Positions 1 to 8,834 of a stretch of DNA of 17,457 bases are shown here, in pieces. The notes below the pieces were generated by a model. It worked only from the letters and a program-made list of their open reading frames with translations, did no database searches and was not told the origin of the DNA. Position 1 is the stretch's first letter. Each line of letters opens with the position of its first letter. Made by a program: the position numbers and the translations under genes. The DNA comes from JBBDNC01 sp040877875 (lineage in GTDB: Bacteria > Bacteroidota > Rhodothermia > Balneolales > Balneolaceae): assembly GCA_040877875.1 (NCBI GenBank), contig JBBDNC010000129.1, positions 1-17,457 of the forward strand. Reading direction: 5' to 3'.

Positions 1-173
1 CGTTGATACCAAACAATTGATGCTTTTTTAGTATCCTTATCTCGAACTCACGTTATTTTAGAATACCGGTACCGCGTCTATCCGGGCGATGGCATCCTGC
101 CACTTGCCCAGTCACTGAAGCATTAAAAAAATACCGGCTTCGGAGGATGTGTCTCCCTGTAAATTCTAAAATT
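1..173. other. Left-edge flank after recD, no supported gene
   Basis: I find no convincing gene here. All six frames are broken by stops within a few dozen codons. One short plus-strand frame runs from the TGA at 4-6 to a TAA just before position 127 but has no recognisable motif. A minus-strand frame opens after a stop near 55 and runs off the left edge without a clear start codon, so a gene beyond the edge cannot be excluded. The stretch holds a hairpin at 84-109, an 8-bp palindrome TACCGGTA at 64-71, and a run of seven A (T on the minus strand) near 124-131. Confidence 0.5.
84..109. repeat. Interrupted hairpin downstream of recD
   Basis: This is an inverted repeat with outer arms GGGC (84-87) and GCCC (106-109) and inner arms GGCA (91-94) and TGCC (98-101). 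The two stems are separated by an internal loop GAT/ACTT, and the apical loop is TCC. It lies about 65-90 nt beyond the recD stop. In the minus-strand transcript the T-run at about 124-131 comes before this hairpin, so it is not a classical intrinsic terminator. It could cap the 3' end of the recCBD message or be incidental. Confidence 0.4.
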
Positions 174-2027
174 TTAAATATTATAAATTTTCCCTTCCAA
201 TCCGGTGTATCTGACGGTTCTTCGGTTTAATCCTCCTTGTAAAACCCCGGAGCTTCCAAAAAGCCTGAAATTCGTCCTGGCCCGTGTAACGGCCGTATAA
301 AAAAGTTCTCTTGTTAATACTGGAGTATCTTCGCGCGGTAAAAGCAGTGTTACCTTCTCGAATTCGGAGCCCTGGCTTTTGTGGGCAGTCAACACATATC
401 CCGGCTCAAAGTTCTGAAGACGATAGGCCGGAATTCTCTTCGTTTCATCGTTTTCTTTTATAAAAGTAATCCACGGTACCCGATCGTCCGTCATCGTACA
501 AACTCCCAGGTCCCCGTTGTAAACGCCGAGACGATAGTCGTTTCGTGTAATCATCACCGGGCGGCCATCATACCATCCCTGCCTTGGCTGAATAATTTTA
601 TTTCTAATCAGATTCTCTTCAATCATGTAATTCAAGGCATCCGCACCAAACGGACCACTTCGGAGTACCGACAACCAAACGGATTCAGACCCTATCCGGA
701 GCATCTGTTCCGGCGTTTTCCCTCTGCTGCGGTTAAGATCATGGACCCTTTCATCAAAGATATGCTGAATCCCTTCCGTCGTATATTTAAATGGCTGGAA
801 TTCGAGATCCGGGTATGAAGGGGAATAAAGGATTTCCTCAATTTCCACATTTGTTGAGCTACCCTTAACAGCTTTCGCCAGAAGAGCAATTCCGCTATCC
901 GGATCAAATCGGTAATTTTTTGTCAGATAGACAATACTGTCCTCCACCTGGCTCGGATCTCCAGTAGATTCTGGATGTGGAATCCCCATTTTATTCAGAT
1001 AGGACACGGTATCCGGCGTAAACCGGTTTTCCCCATTCCGGCAAATATCTGCCAGGACTGAACCGGCTTCGACCGACGATAACTGATCCTTGTCTCCCAT
1101 CATGATGACTCTCGTATTCTTTTCCATATGACTGACCAAACGGTACATCAGTGTTAAATCGACCATGGAAGCTTCATCCAGGATAATTAAATCGTAGGGG
1201 AGTTTTTTGGCTTCGGCAGCAGGCAATAGTCCACGATGTTCGACCGGTAGTAATAACCGGTGGAGTGTTTGTGCTTTATCGGGGATTTGTTCCAGCAATT
1301 CCGGAGCCAGATGGATATGATTCAATTCCTCCTGTAAAGCTTCAGCCATACGGGCAGCCGCTTTCCCGGTCGGAGCGGCCAGAGCAATCCGAAAGGGTAG
1401 ATCCGTTGTCTGTAGAATCAGGGCGAGTATTCTCGCAACGGTTGTCGTCTTTCCCGTACCGGGTCCCCCTGAAATAAGCAAAAACCGTTTGGCCAGGGAA
1501 AGGGCTGCGGCGGCTTTTTGATAGTTGATTTCCTCTTCGCCTTCCTCATGTACAAATAATTGATTCAGGAACTCCCTGGCATTCAGGACAGATTCTATTT
1601 CAATTTTAATTGAAGATAATTCTTTAACCTTTTGTGCAACATAATGTTCATAATACCAGTAACGTTTAATAAAAAATCGGTTTTCCTCTACCACAAAAAG
1701 ACAATGGTCATTTTCGGAAGACAATCCAACAGGTGGAAATCCAAAAATTTCATTCACATTTAAGTCGGGGATCCGATCGGATTTAAAACCGCCGGTGTCC
1801 ATATCAAGTTGTTGAATCCACTGTTCAGGGGATTGATCCAGCGGCAGACAAACGTGGCCGGCTTGCAGAAACAATGAACCGAAAACAACGGCTGTTTCGA
1901 CCGATTTAGGTAGTTCTCCATATTCCGTGATGAGAAAATCCAGCAGTTCACGCTCATATTGTGAAATCCAGCCAGATTCCACACCCTGGTAAACCCAATT
2001 TGAAAGTTTAGCCGGTTTATCAGACAT
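174..2027 (-). CDS. recD: RecBCD enzyme subunit RecD (5'-3' helicase)
   Basis: RecD is the faster 5'-3' motor of the RecBCD helicase-nuclease, which resects double-strand breaks and loads RecA. The 617-aa length is close to that of E. coli RecD (about 608). Superfamily 1B motifs appear in order: Walker A GGPGTGKTTT around K193, motif Ia APTGKAAARM, Walker B LDEASM around D284/E285, motif III GDKDQLSSVEAG, the NYRF element, and near the C-terminus VLTAHKSQGSEF and YTAVTRAR. I chose the ATG at 2027 over an upstream in-frame start at 2171. It has a strong AGGAGG six nt upstream, it overlaps the recB stop by 8 nt as in a coupled operon, and the extra 48 residues lie wholly inside recB and look unlike RecD. 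It is the last gene of the recC-recB-recD unit. Confidence 0.96.
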   Translation of the reverse strand: MSDKPAKLSNWVYQGVESGWISQYERELLDFLITEYGELPKSVETAVVFGSLFLQAGHVCLPLDQSPEQWIQQLDMDTGGFKSDRIPDLNVNEIFGFPPVGLSSENDHCLFVVEENRFFIKRYWYYEHYVAQKVKELSSIKIEIESVLNAREFLNQLFVHEEGEEEINYQKAAAALSLAKRFLLISGGPGTGKTTTVARILALILQTTDLPFRIALAAPTGKAAARMAEALQEELNHIHLAPELLEQIPDKAQTLHRLLLPVEHRGLLPAAEAKKLPYDLIILDEASMVDLTLMYRLVSHMEKNTRVIMMGDKDQLSSVEAGSVLADICRNGENRFTPDTVSYLNKMGIPHPESTGDPSQVEDSIVYLTKNYRFDPDSGIALLAKAVKGSSTNVEIEEILYSPSYPDLEFQPFKYTTEGIQHIFDERVHDLNRSRGKTPEQMLRIGSESVWLSVLRSGPFGADALNYMIEENLIRNKIIQPRQGWYDGRPVMITRNDYRLGVYNGDLGVCTMTDDRVPWITFIKENDETKRIPAYRLQNFEPGYVLTAHKSQGSEFEKVTLLLPREDTPVLTRELFYTAVTRARTNFRLFGSSGVLQGGLNRRTVRYTGLEGKIYNI

Positions 2028-5000
2028 CTTCCCCCTCCTGGTTTCGGTGTAACAGTTGTTCGAGCAACTCCATGGTTTGCAGGTCAGGTTTATGATTGTA
2101 AATCCCGTTATCCGATTGGGCTTTGATGCCTCTGACAAACAAATAATAGACCCCTCCAAAATGATTTTCATACCTAAAACCGGGTTCTCTATTTTCCAGG
2201 TACTTTTTCAATGCCAGTACATAAATATGATATTGAATATCGTAACCAACTAAGTTCATTTCTTTATCCAACGAATCCTTCTCATAATCCTTCAATGTAC
2301 TCCCGAGATCGTTAGATTTGTAATCCAGGATATAGTAAAGACCGTTCTGGCGGACAATGAGATCGATAAAACCGTTCATATATCCCTGTATGTCATATTC
2401 TGCCGGTAATTGAGCCGGTTTGTTTCCGATACGTATCGCACGGATTAAATCATCGGCCGACGGCTGTGAGGTCGGAAAATGAAATTCCATTTCTTTCAAC
2501 AGGTTATCCGGAGATATTTCATTCAATTTCAAACCGTTATAATCCGCCAGGGTAACATTCACCATCATATCTTTCAATGGTTTCACCCATTTTTCCTCAA
2601 ATCCGAATTCCTGAAGAATCTCCCGGATAAATTTCTCGTTTTTTTCCGCTTCCCTGAAATCAAAATCGGGATGTTCGAACAGTTTATGAATCAGGGTCCC
2701 GGCCAGGGCTCCTCTTGGAAACGTAAATATTGTTGGCTTTTCCTGCTTGTGACCCCTTCTTTCATTCGCCCGTTCGATATATCGTTCGAGCCACTGGTCG
2801 TAATCAGGCCCTGGTTCTTTTTCGGAAGTACCCTGATACAGGGAAGAAAAACTGTACAACTGTTTACGCGAATACAAGTGTGGCGGCAGATTGTGAGTAG
2901 CCATGCTCAAGGTATCACGGTCGGCGATAGAATCCGGAATTTGCTCCGGTTTCTCCTTTTCGCCTGCTTTGCCATCCATGTCCGAAACTTCATGAAATGA
3001 CAGGGATCCCGGCAGTTTCTTTGAAAGAACTTCAAATTGTTTCCGGTAGGATTCGTCTGAAATCTCTTCCGATTGTTTCAAGTCCTTCTTCGCCATGATA
3101 CTGCGTTTAACTTTTTCGCCACCAATCAGGGCTGCCCCCAGGCCGGAAGTATGGCTGCTTCTCGTTGCTGCCCAGAATACCCGGCACTCATATTTTGCGC
3201 GGGTTAAAGCCACATAAGCCTTGCGAACTTCCTCGGCCACATATTCCATCTGACTTCGGAATTCCGCATTCCGACGGGTTTCGCTCTCTCCCTGTTCAAC
3301 ATTTAAAACGGCCCGATCGTGATCGTCCGTCTGATGATACTCTTCAATGGTTTGATGACTCTGCTTTAGATCTGTTACATCCCATAAAGCCGGTAGAAAA
3401 ACTATGGGGAATTCCAGCCCTTTGCTGTTATGAATCGTACTGATTTTTACCAGATGCCGGTCACTTTCCAGCCTGAGGGTTTGCTCATCATTTTCCTCCG
3501 GTTCCGCCACCTGCTTACAAAACCAGTAGTAAAGCCCGGACGGATCGAACTCGTGATCCAGCTCTGCATAGGAACAGATTTCAGCCAGTTGCTGCAAATT
3601 GGTAATCACCCGTTCGCTATCCTGTATCCTTGCAAAATGTTCCAAAGCTTTATTTTCAAATAAAATTTTCCGGAACATCGGATAGAAACCACTCTCATAC
3701 CATCGTTCATTCAGACTTCGCAGATGATCGTTGAGAGTTTCCCACTCTTCGTCATTCTGCTGCATTTCATAGAGATGTTCAATCTCGACTCCAAAAAAAC
3801 CTGAAACCAGAGCCGTTTGAACCCGTCGCCGGTCTGACGGGTAAAGAACAGCCCCCATCAGCCGGCGAAGACGCCGGGCCTCTCTGCTTTCAAAAACTTT
3901 TTTCCTGGAATATGTAATCGAATCCACACCCCGGGCTTTCAGGCACTCCTTCAAGTCCGAAGCATCCCGGTGTCGGGACACAAGGATAGCGATATCTCCT
4001 GCCTGGAGCGGATTCTCGCCGACCCGGGCGTTTCCCTTTTTGCCATCGCGGATTAATTCAGCCACCTGGTCTCCTGCAATTTCAAACAAATGACGCCTGG
4101 ATTCACTGCCGGTGGATATTCCGTCCCGGAAATAAATCTGTAGGGGTGCATTTGTCTGACGCGTGTAGGTCAATTTCTTTTCTGCGGGCAATTCTCCTTT
4201 TTGAGCAGGTGAAAAACTGATTTTCTCTTCGATAAACGGGTCCGGGCTCGAAGAAAACAGGGCATTTACACCGGCAATCAAACCTTCACTGCTGCGATAG
4301 TTCTTCGTCAGGGTAAATGACTGTTCAGGTTTCACACTTTCTCTTGCCCGAAGGTATGCATATACATCTGCACCGCGGAACCCGTAAATCGCCTGTTTCG
4401 GGTCCCCGATCAGCATCAACAGGGTATTTTCGTCATCATTTTGTTCATAAATTCGATTGAAAATATGATATTGAATCGGATCCGTATCCTGAAACTCGTC
4501 TACAAGAGCCACGGGATATTTTTTTCTTAACCTTGTAGCGAGCTGACTGCCGCCGGACGGGTTTGTGAGGGCCCGCTTCAACAGAGTCAGCAGGTCCTCA
4601 TAGGATAGTTGAGAAGCTTCCCTGGTTTTTTGTTTGCGCAACCTGCGGATCTCTCGACAGGCATACAGAAGAAAGGAAGTCTTTACTTCCGGTATTTGTT
4701 CAACAAGAGAAGCGTACTCATCACAGAGATCAAAGAGAGGGTGAACCGGTATTTTCTCCCCGTTCTTTTTCAGGTTCTCTTCATTATTTAAATAGGAGGA
4801 GGTAAATTTCTTTAAATTTTTCGGTTGGTCTTCTTTAAAATTCGAGTCTTCTGCAAAAGTATCAAACTGAAGGCCCCATTTTTCAACTTTTTTTTTCCCC
4901 ATGCCTGAGACGTCTGAGTTGAACATTTCCTCCAGAATCACATCCCTTTCCTGCCTCCAGAGAGTACGGATCTCCTCTCTTTTATCGATGATGGATTGTA

Positions 5001-5655
5001 ACCGGGATACCTCCTTTCCCTCCACCCCGGTATGTTCCGGTTCAGTCCTTGCATACGGTTTGGTGAAAAGCGGCTTCAATGTCCGGACCAGTTCTTCAGG
5101 GGTCGCTCCGTACGAGGAAACCAAGTTGATATAATACCTTCCGGCCCGGCTCTGGCTGTGACAGTCGACAAACCATCGCCAGAAATCCTGTGCGGCCTCA
5201 ACAAGAAATCTATCCGACTGTACTACGTCAAAATCAAAAGGCATGCCCGAAGCCAGGGCTTCTTCCTTCAATACTTTCTGACAAAATCCATGAATAGTAA
5301 GTACCTGGGCTTCATCAAAATTACGAATCGCTTTTCGAAGTATATCAGAACTATTTTCATGCTGTTTGCAAAAGTCGGACAGTTTCTTCAAAAACGGATC
5401 ACTGCCCTTGTATTCTCCATCAGTGGAAACCTTCAGAGACTCCTTCAAGCGGGAATAAAGCCGTTCTTTTAATTCGCGAGTTGCCATTCTGGTAAAGGTG
5501 ACGACCAGAATCCGGTTCACATTCAGATTTTTTTCGATCAGCAGGCGAACATACAGGCCTACAATATTATAGGTTTTTCCCGTACCGGCGCTTGCTTCTA
5601 CAAGCATCCTGGAATGCAGCTTCTCAACAAATATGTCAAACGGACGAGTACTCAT
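2020..5655 (-). CDS. recB: RecBCD enzyme subunit RecB (helicase-nuclease)
   Basis: RecB is the 3'-5' SF1A helicase and sole nuclease of RecBCD. The 1211-aa length fits the family (E. coli about 1180). The helicase part shows Walker A ASAGTGKT at 21-28, VVTFTRMATREL at 51-62, IHGFCQ at 121-126, Walker B VDEFQDTD around D386/E387, GDPKQAIYGFRGAD at 417-430, NYRS at 452-455, STIHNSKGLEFP at 739-750 and VALTRAK. The C-terminal PD-(D/E)XK nuclease is intact: GFID (D1098) and LDYKSN (D1111, K1113) match the spacing of E. coli D1067, D1080 and K1082, followed by YDIQYHIYVLAL. The ATG overlaps the recC stop in an ATGA, and GGAGG lies 7 nt upstream. The protein should therefore be active as both helicase and nuclease. 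Confidence 0.97.
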   Translation of the reverse strand: MSTRPFDIFVEKLHSRMLVEASAGTGKTYNIVGLYVRLLIEKNLNVNRILVVTFTRMATRELKERLYSRLKESLKVSTDGEYKGSDPFLKKLSDFCKQHENSSDILRKAIRNFDEAQVLTIHGFCQKVLKEEALASGMPFDFDVVQSDRFLVEAAQDFWRWFVDCHSQSRAGRYYINLVSSYGATPEELVRTLKPLFTKPYARTEPEHTGVEGKEVSRLQSIIDKREEIRTLWRQERDVILEEMFNSDVSGMGKKKVEKWGLQFDTFAEDSNFKEDQPKNLKKFTSSYLNNEENLKKNGEKIPVHPLFDLCDEYASLVEQIPEVKTSFLLYACREIRRLRKQKTREASQLSYEDLLTLLKRALTNPSGGSQLATRLRKKYPVALVDEFQDTDPIQYHIFNRIYEQNDDENTLLMLIGDPKQAIYGFRGADVYAYLRARESVKPEQSFTLTKNYRSSEGLIAGVNALFSSSPDPFIEEKISFSPAQKGELPAEKKLTYTRQTNAPLQIYFRDGISTGSESRRHLFEIAGDQVAELIRDGKKGNARVGENPLQAGDIAILVSRHRDASDLKECLKARGVDSITYSRKKVFESREARRLRRLMGAVLYPSDRRRVQTALVSGFFGVEIEHLYEMQQNDEEWETLNDHLRSLNERWYESGFYPMFRKILFENKALEHFARIQDSERVITNLQQLAEICSYAELDHEFDPSGLYYWFCKQVAEPEENDEQTLRLESDRHLVKISTIHNSKGLEFPIVFLPALWDVTDLKQSHQTIEEYHQTDDHDRAVLNVEQGESETRRNAEFRSQMEYVAEEVRKAYVALTRAKYECRVFWAATRSSHTSGLGAALIGGEKVKRSIMAKKDLKQSEEISDESYRKQFEVLSKKLPGSLSFHEVSDMDGKAGEKEKPEQIPDSIADRDTLSMATHNLPPHLYSRKQLYSFSSLYQGTSEKEPGPDYDQWLERYIERANERRGHKQEKPTIFTFPRGALAGTLIHKLFEHPDFDFREAEKNEKFIREILQEFGFEEKWVKPLKDMMVNVTLADYNGLKLNEISPDNLLKEMEFHFPTSQPSADDLIRAIRIGNKPAQLPAEYDIQGYMNGFIDLIVRQNGLYYILDYKSNDLGSTLKDYEKDSLDKEMNLVGYDIQYHIYVLALKKYLENREPGFRYENHFGGVYYLFVRGIKAQSDNGIYNHKPDLQTMELLEQLLHRNQEGEDV
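2034..2039 (-). promoter_or_regulatory. Strong Shine-Dalgarno for recD
   Basis: On the minus strand AGGAGG lies six nt before the ATG at 2027 and sits within the last codons of recB. It decides the recD start and suggests translational coupling. Most other genes in the window have no comparable SD. Confidence 0.7.
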
Positions 5656-8600
5656 GAGATCCCCTCCAGGTGTTGGTAGAGAGGCTGAAACACACGTTCT
5701 GCATACGCTTCAAAATTCTCCTGCAAATCACCTTTCAATTCTGCTTCCTCCCCCAACCAAAGTGTTATATACGGATCAGATCTTTCAGGAAATGCGCTAT
5801 ACTTCCCTCCCCATGTTTTATGCAGCTCCCTATGGGCCTTTTCCGGCTCTCCTTGATGTTTGTACTTTGTATAGACCCACGCACTCTTCGGGAAGAGTGT
5901 GAGGGGATATTCCATCCCTTTTTTGTATAGATTAAACAGATCTGTTAAATACCTGTCCGGCTCTTCAACCTCCCTGAACTTTAACCATTCCGGCTTTGCA
6001 TCCCGAAGTCCAAAAATCAGGTGGGAGGACCTCTCTTCCCATTCGGGTGACGATACGGAGAGAAGCAGGTACCTAAACCAGCTAACAAGAAGATGTGTCC
6101 CAGACACTTTTGATGGGTGGATATCTAAAAAACGGCCGGGCAAATAGGATTGGACGGTCCCTTCCACCCGGAAATTCCCAAAGGATTGATCTATTTCAAA
6201 ATCAGAAACAGATAAACCTCCGAAATGACCGGTAATTTCACTAAAAGCAAGGTCTGTGGCTTCGACGAGTTCCAGAAACGTTTTTTCGCCGGGCCACCCC
6301 GCAGGAAGAGAACCTGACTGTTGCAGAAGTTGTTCGATTTCATGAAGCCCCATTCCCTGACTCCTCCATCCGAACAAGTACTGAAATAATATGTGCCGGT
6401 CCAGAATATCGGAGCTGAATTCCTTTTTGACATCCTCTTCCTGATCCTCCAGGTAAACCCCAAGCCGTTTGGTAAAAAAGTATTTTACAGGGTTTTTAAG
6501 AAAGGTCTCCAATTCTTTGACAGACAAAATTTTAGAACTGTCTGATGATTCCTTAATCGAATTTCGAATTTGCAGTCCCCTGACTTTTGAGGTTGTACGC
6601 AGTGAGGAAGCAACTTCGAAATAGACTTTGGAAATTCCCGAGCCCTGCTTAAAATAGTCTTCTGAATAACCATTCAGGCGTTCTTCATGATAGAATTTTC
6701 CACCGTTCGTATTTACCAGGTCCATCCATTCTTTGAGTATCGGGGACGGAGGAATGGGCTTGTCATCTTTTTGATCCCGGCCTATGAAGCTACAGTAGTG
6801 AACATCTTTTGCTGCCATAATGGATTCCAAAAATAAATTACGATCTTCATTGGGCCGGTTTCTCTCCCCCTTTTCGGGAAATTGGGCCATCAGGTCAAAC
6901 TCTGATTGAACCGGGCGGCGGGGAAAATGGTCGTCATTCAACCCGAGCAGAGCAATGACCTTGAACGGAATGCTTTTGACGGGAACCATGGAACTGAAAA
7001 CCACCCCCCGGGTATAAAAAGCCGAACCGGCTTGAAAATCGTCAAGAGCAGCCAGCATCCGGGATCGAATCAAGGAATAAGGCACCTCCTCATCAAAGCC
7101 TGCAGTTTCAGCCTGCCGCTGAAGTCCGGTGATCTTATCCAGTAATTGTTTGAGTTCTCCCGGATGATCCTCCGGCAAAAAGAAAGTGATCCAGTTTTTA
7201 AAAGTATCACACCATTCATTGACACGTTTAGAGGATTTCGTTTTATCTTTAATTGTGCTGAGCTGCCTCAACAGATAATGAAAACGAGCCCAGAGTAACT
7301 TTTCATCACTTGTTTGTACGCCATGGTATAAAAGTGTTCGGTGATAAAATTCCCCCGGTTCACCGCCTGTAAGTTGCCCGGTCCAGATACGTTGAATCGC
7401 GGCTGTCCAAGTCTGGAGAGGCTCCAACGGCTGTTGAAATTCACGGCGATGGATTGCATCCAGTCCCCAAATCACACGGTTGTCATCGATCCAGTTCTTT
7501 ATAACCGAGATATCGGAATCCGAAAATTGAAATTTCCGGCGAATCACACTGTGTTGGATAAACTCCATAACATCATGATAGCCAAATCTTGATTCGGGGA
7601 GATGCAGAAGATGCCGGAATGCATAAAGATAGCCGGATTTCTCTTTGTGGGCTGATGCGGGAAGATGAAACGGGATCAGCGGAATCCCTTCTTCTCTCGT
7701 ACCGAATACAGATTTAATAAACGGAGTATAGGTCTGCAAATCGGGGCTTACAACCAGGACTTCATCAGGTGAGATATTTTCATAGGGAGAATCCCCGTCA
7801 AACAGGTTAAGCAAAAATTGATGGAGGGTTTCAACCTCCCGCAATGGGCTGTGGCAGGCTCTGACAACAATACTTTCATCATGGAACCCGAGGGCCGGAA
7901 TGGCTTTGTTGTGCATGACAGACTCCTGGACACGCGTCAGATTATTCTTCTGATCCGTAAACAGCCGTCCGGTGTATATCTTTCGGGACTCATCATCTGA
8001 AATCCATTCCTCCAAAAGTTCTTCAATCTGGGCAGCCTCCATTCCAAAACTGTTCATCAATTCCGATGAATTTTCATCCGGGCTGCCTTCCCTTGCCCCC
8101 TGTTCACACGGATGGACCTGGTAGAGGTAAATATCTGATTCATTCTGAAGTTTGGAGATCAACCTGAGATACGGTTGTGCCAGTAATCCTGGATTAAAAA
8201 GATGAACGGACGAAGGCCAATCTCTATTCCCGGAGTCTATAGCCTGAATGAGTTGCTGAAAGTGATGTGCACGGTGTTGATGAGCCTTCCCGGCCTCCTT
8301 TGAATTCCATTTTCGAACCAGTAGCTTCCAAAGCTTGCCCTGCCATTTTTCCTCCTGCCTCTGATACTCTTTCTTTTCCCAGCGCACCATCATTTCCGGC
8401 CGATAGACAAGATATTGATCAAATACGCCGGCAAGCTCTTCAGCAAGTTGCCAGCGGAATTGTTCGATCAAATCCTCATCCCGGTGGGACAGATAAAGAT
8501 TCAAATTTTCAAACTGACTCAGAATATCATCTTCTCTTAACAATTCATACAGACTCCACGTCATAGGTTCCCGATCGGAGGGCAAGTGTTCGGGCAGATC

Positions 8601-8834
8601 CGGTTGAAGGATCCGGATGTAATTCCAAATCCATTCGGACGGGAGTTGGTAATCCAGGTTTGCAGCAATGCCGGTGCTCTCTGCAAGATGGACGGAAAGC
8701 CATCGGGCGGTGTCCCTGTTGGGAATTATGATTGAAACAGAGGCCATTGGATCTGCAGGTTGCAAATGAAGCAGATTCCCGGCTAATTGCCTGGCCAAAA
8801 CATCCAGTCTGTTACTGAGTCGAATATTGAGCAT
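5652..8834 (-). CDS. recC: RecBCD enzyme subunit RecC
   Basis: RecC is the scaffold and Chi-scanning subunit of RecBCD, with inactivated helicase and nuclease folds. The protein is about 1060 aa (E. coli 1122). The N-terminus reads SNRLDVLARQLAG, like the E. coli SNRLDVL opening, followed by a degenerate helicase segment with RDTARWLSVHLAESTGIAAN. Mid-protein it has LGLNDDHFPRR, SEFDLMAQFP and EDRNLFLESIMAAK, the RecC equivalents of E. coli LLGMND, FDLMSQ and DDRYLFLEA. I chose the ATG at 8834 because it places the conserved opening at residue 7. A TTG at 8939 would add 35 residues that do not look like RecC. No strong SD precedes either start. It is the first gene of the recCBD operon. Identity is certain; the exact start is less so. 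Confidence 0.93.
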   Translation of the reverse strand: MLNIRLSNRLDVLARQLAGNLLHLQPADPMASVSIIIPNRDTARWLSVHLAESTGIAANLDYQLPSEWIWNYIRILQPDLPEHLPSDREPMTWSLYELLREDDILSQFENLNLYLSHRDEDLIEQFRWQLAEELAGVFDQYLVYRPEMMVRWEKKEYQRQEEKWQGKLWKLLVRKWNSKEAGKAHQHRAHHFQQLIQAIDSGNRDWPSSVHLFNPGLLAQPYLRLISKLQNESDIYLYQVHPCEQGAREGSPDENSSELMNSFGMEAAQIEELLEEWISDDESRKIYTGRLFTDQKNNLTRVQESVMHNKAIPALGFHDESIVVRACHSPLREVETLHQFLLNLFDGDSPYENISPDEVLVVSPDLQTYTPFIKSVFGTREEGIPLIPFHLPASAHKEKSGYLYAFRHLLHLPESRFGYHDVMEFIQHSVIRRKFQFSDSDISVIKNWIDDNRVIWGLDAIHRREFQQPLEPLQTWTAAIQRIWTGQLTGGEPGEFYHRTLLYHGVQTSDEKLLWARFHYLLRQLSTIKDKTKSSKRVNEWCDTFKNWITFFLPEDHPGELKQLLDKITGLQRQAETAGFDEEVPYSLIRSRMLAALDDFQAGSAFYTRGVVFSSMVPVKSIPFKVIALLGLNDDHFPRRPVQSEFDLMAQFPEKGERNRPNEDRNLFLESIMAAKDVHYCSFIGRDQKDDKPIPPSPILKEWMDLVNTNGGKFYHEERLNGYSEDYFKQGSGISKVYFEVASSLRTTSKVRGLQIRNSIKESSDSSKILSVKELETFLKNPVKYFFTKRLGVYLEDQEEDVKKEFSSDILDRHILFQYLFGWRSQGMGLHEIEQLLQQSGSLPAGWPGEKTFLELVEATDLAFSEITGHFGGLSVSDFEIDQSFGNFRVEGTVQSYLPGRFLDIHPSKVSGTHLLVSWFRYLLLSVSSPEWEERSSHLIFGLRDAKPEWLKFREVEEPDRYLTDLFNLYKKGMEYPLTLFPKSAWVYTKYKHQGEPEKAHRELHKTWGGKYSAFPERSDPYITLWLGEEAELKGDLQENFEAYAERVFQPLYQHLEGIS
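5663..5667 (-). promoter_or_regulatory. Shine-Dalgarno for recB
   Basis: On the minus strand GGAGG, followed by GG, lies 7 nt before the recB ATG and inside the 3' end of recC. Together with the ATGA stop/start overlap it indicates coupled translation of recC and recB. Confidence 0.65.

Noticed and set aside
124..150. Intrinsic terminator of recD from the CCG-AAGC-CGG stem before a T-run
   Set aside because: The stem is only three base pairs, and the neighbouring GGAG/CTCC stem is four base pairs and too far from the T-run. Too weak to call.
381..818. Plus-strand 145-codon frame inside recD (and similar long frames opposite recB at 2479-3000 and 5032-5472)
   Set aside because: They lie opposite strongly supported rec genes and carry no recognisable motif or SD. 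They are antisense shadows.
2028..2171. N-terminal 48-residue extension of RecD
   Set aside because: It is entirely inside the recB coding region, does not resemble RecD, and an ATG with an excellent SD exists at 2027.
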